Assembly (NCBI GenBank): GCA_002786915.1
Contig: PCUV01000047.1
Location: 1-33,637 of the forward strand
Length of the DNA stretch: 33,637 nucleotides
Reading direction: 5' to 3'
Source of the DNA: Comamonadaceae bacterium CG12_big_fil_rev_8_21_14_0_65_59_15
GTDB taxonomy: Bacteria > Pseudomonadota > Gammaproteobacteria > Burkholderiales > Burkholderiaceae_C
Part shown: piece after piece, positions 24,112 through 31,482 of the stretch
How positions within the stretch are numbered: position 1 is the stretch's first letter
How the letters are laid out: each line of letters starts with the position of its first letter
Notes under the pieces: generated by a model
The model's database searches: none
What the model was told of the DNA's origin: nothing
What the model saw: only the letters and a program-made list of their open reading frames with translations
Made by a program: the position numbers and the translations under genes

Positions 24112-27100
24112 ATGAGCCCGAATTTCAGGTTTGTTACAAAGCAATGGCTTGTCGCAACAGCGGCAGTTTTTGGCTTGGCCAGTTCAAGCATTGCGCAGTC
24201 TCCCAATTGGACCCAGGTCACCGGGCCGGGCACGCCCGGTTATGGGGGGCTGGTGCGCTTTAGCCAGGGCACGCCCGATGGCACGGCTTGGATGATGACC
24301 GAGGGCGGGGGTCTTCACAAATCAACAGACAACGGTGCCACCTGGACTGCGTCGAACAATGGCTTGACCCATTTGCGCATCAAGGCAGGCATCATTAACA
24401 CCGCACGCACGCCTTATTCTCTCGATGCAGCCACTTATGGTGGCGGGGTATTCGATTCAGTTGATGCGGGCGCCACTTGGGTGGCCATGAACGACGGCCT
24501 GGGTTGCACTTACGTGACGGCGTTGACCGGCGTGGGGTCGCGGCTACTGGCCGGTACCGATTGCCAGAGCGCCAGTGGTGTGTATTTCATAGAAGCGGGT
24601 CAGGGCTGGACTTTGGCCACGGGTCTGCCGGGCAATGTGCGGGTGAATTCCATCAGCAGGGTCATCCATACCAACTTTGCTGTTGACTTCTTGCTGGCCA
24701 ACACCGATCAAGGCATTTTCAAATCAACAGATTCCGGTTCCACCTGGGCGGCGCTGCCCGCCAGCCCCAGCGGGCCCAATGGTGCGGTGGTGTACAACGT
24801 GCGCGCGCTGTTTTACACGCCCACCGGCACTAGCACCAACGTGACGCGTTTGCTGGCCACGGTGGAAGGCGCGGGCATTTTTGTCTCTGAAGACGGCGGC
24901 AACACCTGGACTGCCAGCAATACGGGCTTGCCGGCTAATCCGGTGCCCATGAGTGGCCTGCGTTTTGACAACAATACCAGCACCTTGTATCTGTCGCTCG
25001 ACGGTGACGGCACTTACAAGTCAAACGACCGGGGTGTAAGTTGGACCCTGGCCTTTGCGCAAAACGTGTTGCCATCGGTCAGAGGTGTGTCACCCAGTAG
25101 CCTCGTGGCGGGCAGGTTGGTGGCCGATACGTTAGCCGGTTTGCGGGTTAGCACAGACGGTGGTGCAACCTGGCAGGGTGGCGGTGCAACTGGCTTGCCC
25201 GGTGGCTGGACCACCAACCTGAAGATGGACAACGCCACGCCAACGCCCAATATCTACGCCTCAGCGGCGGACGGGGTTTACAAGTTCAACGGTACACAGT
25301 GGGCCAAAATGCCGCCCCTGCCCAACATGATGTACGGCCAGGTGAAGGTGCGCGGATCCACGGTGTATGCCACCACCAGCAACAAGGGGGTTTTCAAGTT
25401 CAATGCCAGCACCGGTGTCTGGAATGCCATCAACAATGGTTTGCCGACTAACTTGGTCGGCCGCAACCCCAAGTATGTGGGCGATGGCACCAACGCCAAC
25501 AATGCCTACCTGGGTCTGCAAGGCGATGGCATTTATTACACCAGCGACGCGGGTGCAAACTGGTCGCCGCGCAACACCGGTTTGAGCGGTAACGCGTTGT
25601 TCATCAACAGCATCGATGCTTATGGCGCGCTGATCTACATATCGACCGATGCGGGTGTCTTCAAAAGCACCAACGGTGGGCTGAACTGGGCGTTGGTGTT
25701 TGCGCCCAAAAACGCCGCTAACCAGACGGTGCCCAGTGGTGGTGTTTCTGCGGATCCGCTGACCCACAGCACGGTGTATGTCGGCGTCTTCAATACCACC
25801 GAACTAGGCGCATCGTTGCCGTCCAACGGTGTCTATAAATCCACCGATGCAGGTGCTACCTGGACGCAGTTGAGCGGCATGGCGGGCAAAAAGGTGCGTG
25901 ACCTCCGTATTGAGGGAGCCGACAACACGCTGGTTGCCAGCGTTTGGGAGCCCAGTGTCGATGGTGGCCTATTTACCAGTAACGACGGTGGTGCTACCTG
26001 GGAGCCGGCCAGCAATGGGCTCACCACGCACCTGGTCAACTCGGTCATGGCCACCGGTACGGGCGCTTATGCCGCCACACGCGGCGCTGGTTTGTTCAAG
26101 TTTGACGATACGTCATCGGTTTACAGCGAATGGAAGTATTTTGGTGCCTGGCTCGACAGCAATGGCGCGCTCAGCTACGGGGTTGACTTTGGTGTGAATG
26201 ACGCCAACCAGACCTTGTCGGGCACCTCGCTCAGTGGCAACGGTCAGTCAGCGGTCGGCGCGCTCGATACGGGCGCCAACCAGTGGAATGCCCACCTGCA
26301 GTTTGGTGCCACTGCGCCCGCGTCGAACACGGTTTTCACGGCGGTAACGACGCCCAAAACCGGCACCCCGACGACATCAAATTTCAGCTTGCGCGCGGCC
26401 GGCTACAACACCGCCGTGCCGACCAACATCCAGCCTTCGGGGGGTGCCAACGTAACGGCAGCGCAGCCCGTCTTTAGCTGGTCTGCCCCAGTGAGCGGCA
26501 GCGGCGCGTATTCATATCATGTGCAAGTCAGAACCGCAGGCATGAGCTTTACTCAGGTGTGGAGTTCGCCCAATGTTTCCGGCACCTCGGTCACCTACAA
26601 CGGTCCCGCCCTGGTGCCAGGAACAAGCTACCAACTCGACGTCCAAAGCCAGCAACACGACAGTCCGACCAATACCACCTATGGCGCAGGGGCATCCACC
26701 ACCTTCTGCTTTCAGTGCAGTGGTGGTGGCGGTGGTGGTACCACGACTGGAGCGAATTACGATCAGTTGTTTATTGGTCGCAACGCGGGCGCTAGCCCTG
26801 AAAACTTTGGACTGGGCGTGAGCTATCCAAGAGCCGCAAATGATGGCAAAGCCTCATACGCCATTGCGTGTCCTGGCGGTAAGTCGGCCTCTGGAACATT
26901 TGGTACTGCGATAGTGAATGGGGCAGGGCACGAGTGGTACAACGTTGATCTGGGGTTCACCCAACCCGCCACACCGTTTGACTGCACGTCAACCGTGACT
27001 TACTCTGATGGCACAACCAACGTGGCTACCCTGACGGTTGACAAGTTTGCGGCGGCGTTGGACTACCCTACGGCCATTTCTCTGGCGGCCAATGCCGATG

Positions 27101-27987
27101 TGTCAAGCTTTACATCTGTGAGCTTTACCAACCCGCTTGCTGGAGCGGCCAATACGCGGGTGCAGTCCAATTTATGGGAGGTCAATGGCACGGGTGGCTA
27201 TGGTCAACAGTTGTGGTATGTCGGCAATACAGCGTCACCTATGACTTACACCGGACCGGCGCTGACCCCAAATACCCATTACCAATTGGCGATCACCACG
27301 GTTGAGGGTACCAACGTCATGCACGCGGCGCAGTACTGGATCCCGTTTTGTTACCAGTGCACCGGCACCGGGGGCGGCGGGACGGGGAGCGGCACTGCTG
27401 TCAATGCGGTGTCTGGCTGGAATTTGCTGGGTAACAGCACAACCACTGCGATTGATGTGGCCAGTGCGTATGGCGATCCAGCCAAGGTCACCACGGTCTG
27501 GAAGTGGGTTCCTGCCACTAGCAAGTGGGCGTTTTATGCGCCAAGCATGACGCCGGCAAATCTGGCCACTTATGCCGCCAGCAAGCAATACGACGTGTTG
27601 ACGACCATTGTGGGTGGCGAGGGCTTCTGGGTTAATGCGGCCAGCACGTTCACCAGTACTTTGCCAGCTGGCACGGCTGTCAGCTCCGGTTCTTTTGCAA
27701 CTACTTTGGGGTCGGGTTGGAGCTTGATTTCAATTGGCGACAACAAAACTCCACGGGCATTCAATAATGCCCTGAGCCCAACGCCACCTAGCGCAGGTAT
27801 TGCTGCGGCATCAATACTGACTACTTTGTGGGCTTGGGACAGCGGCAAGTCGTCGTGGTATTTTTATGCGCCGTCTCTTGACAACTCCAATGGTCTTGCT
27901 GATTACACGTTCAGCAAAGGCTACCTTGACTTTGGCACCACAGGCACACTTGCACCAGGGGTTGGTTTCTGGGTCAATAAGCCATGA
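24112..27987 (+). CDS. Giant exported Asp-box protein with C-terminal WNL/GFWVN module
   Basis: 1291-aa protein with a signal peptide (to about ASSSIAQ). Ten Asp-box/BNR motifs of the form SxDxGxTW lie at about residues 70, 115, 204, 260, 303, 347, 477, 518, 576 and 622, which suggests beta-propeller blades as in sialidases and sortilin-like proteins. Then come FN3-like domains, two of them ending in FC-x-QC followed by Gly-rich linkers (about 872 and 1085), and a paired WNL...VWKW...FYAPS...GFWVN module (about 1098-1291). No catalytic residues were recognised. Its stop overlaps the gspG start (ATGA at 27984-27987). ATG at 24112 has AGGAG in front. Probably the cargo or surface part of the secretion system. 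Confidence 0.85.
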   Translation: MSPNFRFVTKQWLVATAAVFGLASSSIAQSPNWTQVTGPGTPGYGGLVRFSQGTPDGTAWMMTEGGGLHKSTDNGATWTASNNGLTHLRIKAGIINTARTPYSLDAATYGGGVFDSVDAGATWVAMNDGLGCTYVTALTGVGSRLLAGTDCQSASGVYFIEAGQGWTLATGLPGNVRVNSISRVIHTNFAVDFLLANTDQGIFKSTDSGSTWAALPASPSGPNGAVVYNVRALFYTPTGTSTNVTRLLATVEGAGIFVSEDGGNTWTASNTGLPANPVPMSGLRFDNNTSTLYLSLDGDGTYKSNDRGVSWTLAFAQNVLPSVRGVSPSSLVAGRLVADTLAGLRVSTDGGATWQGGGATGLPGGWTTNLKMDNATPTPNIYASAADGVYKFNGTQWAKMPPLPNMMYGQVKVRGSTVYATTSNKGVFKFNASTGVWNAINNGLPTNLVGRNPKYVGDGTNANNAYLGLQGDGIYYTSDAGANWSPRNTGLSGNALFINSIDAYGALIYISTDAGVFKSTNGGLNWALVFAPKNAANQTVPSGGVSADPLTHSTVYVGVFNTTELGASLPSNGVYKSTDAGATWTQLSGMAGKKVRDLRIEGADNTLVASVWEPSVDGGLFTSNDGGATWEPASNGLTTHLVNSVMATGTGAYAATRGAGLFKFDDTSSVYSEWKYFGAWLDSNGALSYGVDFGVNDANQTLSGTSLSGNGQSAVGALDTGANQWNAHLQFGATAPASNTVFTAVTTPKTGTPTTSNFSLRAAGYNTAVPTNIQPSGGANVTAAQPVFSWSAPVSGSGAYSYHVQVRTAGMSFTQVWSSPNVSGTSVTYNGPALVPGTSYQLDVQSQQHDSPTNTTYGAGASTTFCFQCSGGGGGGTTTGANYDQLFIGRNAGASPENFGLGVSYPRAANDGKASYAIACPGGKSASGTFGTAIVNGAGHEWYNVDLGFTQPATPFDCTSTVTYSDGTTNVATLTVDKFAAALDYPTAISLAANADVSSFTSVSFTNPLAGAANTRVQSNLWEVNGTGGYGQQLWYVGNTASPMTYTGPALTPNTHYQLAITTVEGTNVMHAAQYWIPFCYQCTGTGGGGTGSGTAVNAVSGWNLLGNSTTTAIDVASAYGDPAKVTTVWKWVPATSKWAFYAPSMTPANLATYAASKQYDVLTTIVGGEGFWVNAASTFTSTLPAGTAVSSGSFATTLGSGWSLISIGDNKTPRAFNNALSPTPPSAGIAAASILTTLWAWDSGKSSWYFYAPSLDNSNGLADYTFSKGYLDFGTTGTLAPGVGFWVNKP

Positions 27988-28463
27988 CCTTGAGTCAGCG
28001 GGCGCGCCCGCGCCCTGCCCATGCAAAGCGGCCGCAAGGCCGTTTTGCTGTTTTCGGTGCCCGTGTCCAACGCGGCTTTACCCTCATTGAGCTATTGGTG
28101 GTGATGGTCATCATCGGCTTGCTGGTGGGCTACGTGGGGCCGCGCTACTTTGCGCAGATTGGCAAGTCTGAGGTCAAGGCAGCGCTGGCGCAGATTGACG
28201 GGTTGGAAAAAGCGGTGGAGCAATACCGGCTGGATGTGGGCAAATTCCCCAGCAATGAGCAGGGCCTGAACGCCCTGTTTGTGCGCCCCACCAACGAGCC
28301 ACGCTGGCAGGGGCCGTACCTGAAAAAAATGCCGCCGCCCGACCCCTGGGGCAACCCCTACGTGTACCGCAACCCCGGGGCCAATGGCGACTTTGACATC
28401 GTGTCGCTGGGCAAAGACGGCGCGCCCGGTGGCGAGGGCGAAGCCGCCGACATCAGCAAATGA
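27984..28463 (+). CDS. gspG: Type II secretion major pseudopilin GspG
   Basis: 159-aa pseudopilin. The prepilin site is RG/FTLIELLVVMVIIGLLVGYVGPRYF with G31, F32 and Glu5 of the mature form at E36, followed by the hydrophobic helix. The C-terminal part has the GspG calcium-site region (NEQGLNAL...PWGNPYVYRNPGANGDFDIVSLGKDG). The 31-residue leader is much longer than the usual 6-10, rich in Arg and Pro; no closer start codon exists in frame, and the ATG overlaps the stop of the giant Asp-box gene. It overlaps gspF by four bases. It forms the shaft of the periplasmic pseudopilus. Confidence 0.95.
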   Translation: MTLSQRARPRPAHAKRPQGRFAVFGARVQRGFTLIELLVVMVIIGLLVGYVGPRYFAQIGKSEVKAALAQIDGLEKAVEQYRLDVGKFPSNEQGLNALFVRPTNEPRWQGPYLKKMPPPDPWGNPYVYRNPGANGDFDIVSLGKDGAPGGEGEAADISK

Positions 28464-29503
28464 CGCCTGCCGCATCAGCGCGCTTTGCGCTGCTGGTTTT
28501 TTGCCAACAACTTCTGTCCTTGCTGGAAGCCGGGCTACAGTTGGTCGAAGCGGTGGACACGCTCACCGAAAAAGAGCAAGACAGCCGCCAGCACAACATC
28601 CTGCAACAGTTACAAGCCAACTTGCAATCGGGTTTGTCGTTTTCACAAACGCTGGCGCAGCGGCCAGATATCTTTCCGCCGCTGTTTCAGGCCGCCATTG
28701 AGGCCAGTGAGCAAACCGGCGGTGTGGCCGTGGCGCTGAAGCGTTTTGTGGCCTATGAAACCCAGTTTCAAACCCTGCGCAACCGGCTGGTGGGGGCACT
28801 CATTTACCCGGCACTGCTACTGTCTTTGGGTGGCCTGGTGATTGCGTTTTTGCTGGGCTATGTGGTGCCGCGATTTAGCGTGGTGTTTATCGACCGGCTG
28901 GAGACCATGCCTTACCTGTCGGGGCTGGTGATTCGATTGGGGTTGACCATTTCAGAAAACCCGCTGACTGCCTTGCTGGCAACGGGTGGCACCCTGGGCG
29001 GCTTGATCTTTCTTCTGGCCCACCCGGCTACGCGCGCCTGGTTGACCGGCGTGGCCTGGCAGTTGCCCTGGCTGGGCGAGCGCATGCACCAGTTTGAGCT
29101 GGTGCGCTTGTACCGCGCCTTGGGCATGTTGCTGCGTGGCGGCATTTCGGCCGTGCGGTCGTTGCAGATGATTGCAGCCATGGCACCGCTGCGCTCGCGC
29201 CAGAGCATCGCCCGCGCCATTGATGCGGTCAGTGAAGGCCAGCCGATTTCTGTGGCGTTGCAACGCGAAGGTTTCACTACGGTGGTCAGCGACCGCCTGC
29301 TGGCTGTGGGCGAACGATCTGGTCAAATGGGCGACATGCTGGAACGTGCCGCCGACTTCATGGACGCCGAGCTGGAGCGCGCGGTCGATCGTGCCACCCG
29401 CCTCATGGAGCCGCTCATGATGGTGGTCATCGGCGTGCTGATCGGCGGCATCGTGATGCTGATGTATTTGCCCATTTTTGAACTGGCCGACAGCGTGGGC
29501 TGA
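28460..29503 (+). CDS. gspF: Type II secretion inner-membrane protein GspF
   Basis: 347-aa polytopic platform protein. Two GspF domains are visible: the first (FCQQLLSLLEAGLQLVEAVDTL to SEQTGGVAVALKRF) and the second (YRALGMLLRGGISAVRSLQMI to GERSGQMGDMLERAADF), each followed by membrane segments (LIYPALLLSLGGLVIAFLLGY; PLMMVVIGVLIGGIVMLMYLP), with a further one between. The N-terminal cytoplasmic lead of about 50 residues seen in standard GspF is missing. It would couple the GspE ATPase to pseudopilus assembly. Translation is coupled to gspG by an ATGA overlap. Confidence 0.93.
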   Translation: MTPAASARFALLVFCQQLLSLLEAGLQLVEAVDTLTEKEQDSRQHNILQQLQANLQSGLSFSQTLAQRPDIFPPLFQAAIEASEQTGGVAVALKRFVAYETQFQTLRNRLVGALIYPALLLSLGGLVIAFLLGYVVPRFSVVFIDRLETMPYLSGLVIRLGLTISENPLTALLATGGTLGGLIFLLAHPATRAWLTGVAWQLPWLGERMHQFELVRLYRALGMLLRGGISAVRSLQMIAAMAPLRSRQSIARAIDAVSEGQPISVALQREGFTTVVSDRLLAVGERSGQMGDMLERAADFMDAELERAVDRATRLMEPLMMVVIGVLIGGIVMLMYLPIFELADSVG

Positions 29504-29507
29504 GTTT

Positions 29508-29807
29508 TTATTGGACGGAATGCGGCACGGCTTTGGCAGCGGGTTTGACACCTGCTTTGCGCTCGGCCTCACGCGCTTGTTGCACCATTTCATCGACAGA
29601 CAAGGGTTTGTCGGGTTTTTTCAGCATAAAACTGGGCACCGGCGGCGGGGCCAGCATTTCTTCAGTAATGCCGGGCGGCAATACCACCTTGGCGGCGGAT
29701 GCGGCGCTGGCCGGTGCTGCGGGTGGTGCCGTGTTTTGGGCCGATACCAGGCCGCACCAGGCAGCAAGTCCGGCCAGCGCCAGCAACAGGGAAATTGCAC
29801 GTTTCAT
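29508..29807 (-). CDS. Small exported Pro/Ala-rich protein of unknown function
   Basis: 99-aa protein with a signal peptide (MKRAISLLLALAGLAAWCGLVSA), an Ala/Pro-rich linker, and a conserved-looking segment LPPGITEEMLAPPPVPSFMLKKPDKPLSVDEMVQQAREAE. The Cys in the signal region is not in a good lipobox. No family recognised. It is on the opposite strand between gspF and the following pseudopilin genes, ending 4 bp from the gspF stop, and breaks an otherwise co-directional cluster. An accessory periplasmic part of the secretion system is possible but unproven. Confidence 0.6.
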   Translation of the reverse strand: MKRAISLLLALAGLAAWCGLVSAQNTAPPAAPASAASAAKVVLPPGITEEMLAPPPVPSFMLKKPDKPLSVDEMVQQAREAERKAGVKPAAKAVPHSVQ

Positions 29808-29893
29808 ATCCAGAATACCTTCCTTTATTTGTAACTGAGGCAGACCCTACTATCATACGAAGTCTGACCCAATCATTCTGATCCAACCCGCCC

Positions 29894-30388
29894 GTGACTC
29901 TTTCATTTTTTAATGCACAGCGCAAATGCACCGGCTTTACCCTGGTGGAAATGGTCGTGGTGGTGGCCATTGTCGGCATCTTGGCCAGCGCGGCCATTCC
30001 GTTTGTGCAGTACGGCGAGCACCGCCTGAAAGAGCGCGAGTTGCGACACGCTCTGCGAGAGATTCGCAGCGCCATTGATGCCTACCAAAAAGCCAGCCTT
30101 GAGGGTCGCATCCCCCGCAAAGTAGATGGCAGTGGCTACCCGCCCGATCTGGCAGCGTTGACCGACGGTGTGGCCGATGCCAAAACACCCGACGCGCGCA
30201 AGATTTATTTTTTGCGCCGCATCCCGCGCGACCCCTTTGCCCCACCCGAAACACCAGACAACGACATGTGGGGTCTGCGCAGCTACGCCTCAGCGCCCAC
30301 CGAGCCCAAGGCGGGCGACGATGTTTTTGACGTCTATTCACTCAACCCCGGCACTGGCAGCAATGGCGCACCCTACCGTGACTGGTAA
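29894..30388 (+). CDS. Type II secretion pseudopilin
   Basis: 164-aa pseudopilin starting at GTG (29894), since no in-frame ATG lies before the prepilin motif. Cleavage expected at G14/F15 (CTG/FTLVEMVVVVAIVGILASAAIP) with Glu5 present. The globular part follows the GspG-like plan: LREIRSAIDAYQKASLEGRIPR, then RRIPRDPFAPPETPDNDMWGLRSY and FDVYSLNPGTGSNGAPYRDW. Its 3' end overlaps the next pseudopilin gene by 26 bp. It is a second GspG-like subunit or a minor pseudopilin; sequence alone does not decide. Confidence 0.85.
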   Translation: MTLSFFNAQRKCTGFTLVEMVVVVAIVGILASAAIPFVQYGEHRLKERELRHALREIRSAIDAYQKASLEGRIPRKVDGSGYPPDLAALTDGVADAKTPDARKIYFLRRIPRDPFAPPETPDNDMWGLRSYASAPTEPKAGDDVFDVYSLNPGTGSNGAPYRDW

Positions 30389-30779
30389 CTTGCTCCAACG
30401 GGGCTTCACCCTGATTGAGCTGCTGGTGGTGATGGCCATTATTGCCACGCTGCTGTCAATTGCCGCGCCACGTTATCTGCGCAGCGTGGATGACGCGCGA
30501 GAAGCGGCGCTCAAGTCCAGCCTGGCACAAATGCGCGAAGCCATTGACCAGTTTCATGCCGACCAGGGCAAGTATCCGCAGGCTTTAACAGATCTGGTGG
30601 ACAAACATTACCTGCGTGCCATTCCGGCCGACCCCATCACCGAAAGCACGCAAACCTGGCAATTGGTGCCGCTACCCGATGCCGCAGAGGCTGCAGAGGC
30701 CGCAGACACGGCCATTTACGATGTGCGAAGTGGCGCGCCGGGCGAATCGCGGCTGGGTCAGGCGTATGCCAATTGGTAG
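30363..30779 (+). CDS. Type II secretion pseudopilin
   Basis: 138-aa pseudopilin with cleavage at G14/F15 (LLQRG/FTLIELLVVMAIIATLLSIAAPRY) and Glu5 in place. The helix continues into AALKSSLAQMREAIDQFHADQGKYPQALTDLV, the GspG-type beginning of the globular domain; an Ala/Glu-rich loop and YDVRSGAPGESRLGQAYANW close it. The ATG at 30363 lies inside the previous gene; GTG at 30378 is an alternative start that changes only the leader. Overlaps the next gene by 14 bp. Confidence 0.85.
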   Translation: MAHPTVTGNLLQRGFTLIELLVVMAIIATLLSIAAPRYLRSVDDAREAALKSSLAQMREAIDQFHADQGKYPQALTDLVDKHYLRAIPADPITESTQTWQLVPLPDAAEAAEAADTAIYDVRSGAPGESRLGQAYANW

Positions 30780-31371
30780 AACGGGGCGCCGCGCACAGGC
30801 CGGGTTCACCTATATCGGGCTGCTGATTGCGGTGGTGTTTTTTGGTCTGGGTATGGTGGGCGCGGCGCGGCTGTTGGCCGCCACCGAGCAGGCCGAGCGC
30901 GAGGCCGAATTGCTGTTTATCGGGCACCAATTTCGCCAGGCCATCCAGAGTTATGTGCAAAGCGGACCGCGGGCCGGCAACTACCCGCCAACCTTGGCAG
31001 ACTTGCTGCAAGACAGCCGCTACCCCACTCCCCGTCGCCATTTACGCCGCCTGTTTATCGACCCGATCACCGGACTTGCCGACTGGGGCCTGGTCATGGC
31101 CCCCGAGGGCGGCATCATGGGTATCTACAGCCTGTCCGAGCGCGAACCCAGAAAGCGCGCCAATTTTGATGCCGTGGATGCTGATTTTGAACTGGCGTTG
31201 CAACGCCAGCAGGCGCAGGGCCAGGCACTTGCAAACGGTTTGCAGCCATTAACTGCCGCTGCACCGCAACCAACCCCGCTGAAAACTCAGTCGTACAGTT
31301 ACCGCGACTGGAAGTTTGTCTATCGCCCGCCCCTGACCGGCGGCGCGCGCCGGCCTGCTGGGGGCGGATAA
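30766..31371 (+). CDS. Atypical type II secretion pseudopilin lacking Glu5
   Basis: 201-aa protein with a prepilin-like start (RRAQAG/FTYIGLLIAVVFFGLGMVGAARLL), cleavage expected at G13/F14. Position 5 of the mature protein is Gly (G18), not the Glu almost always present; absence of Glu5 is a mark of tip subunits such as GspK. The body contains REAELLFIGHQFRQAIQSYVQSGPRAGNYPPTLADLLQD and LFIDPITGLADWGLVMAPEGGIMGIYS, a pattern seen in some betaproteobacterial PulG-like proteins. The tail is Gln/Pro-rich and ends in a Gly/Arg-rich stretch. Probably a minor, tip-proximal pseudopilin. Confidence 0.8.
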   Translation: MPIGRTGRRAQAGFTYIGLLIAVVFFGLGMVGAARLLAATEQAEREAELLFIGHQFRQAIQSYVQSGPRAGNYPPTLADLLQDSRYPTPRRHLRRLFIDPITGLADWGLVMAPEGGIMGIYSLSEREPRKRANFDAVDADFELALQRQQAQGQALANGLQPLTAAAPQPTPLKTQSYSYRDWKFVYRPPLTGGARRPAGGG

Positions 31372-31482
31372 AAAATGCAGGTAAATTCAGGTACATCAGA
31401 TGTGGGACCAGCTCCTGGCATGGTAGCCTACTGCCCGCGCTAAACTGTGCCAATGCCCTAAGCCTATCCAGCATCCACGTTC

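Noticed and set aside
24300..26000. Apparent direct DNA repeats (ACCGGTGCCACCTGG-like words)
   Set aside because: They reflect the recurring Asp-box protein motif with diverged codons, not a DNA repeat array or CRISPR.
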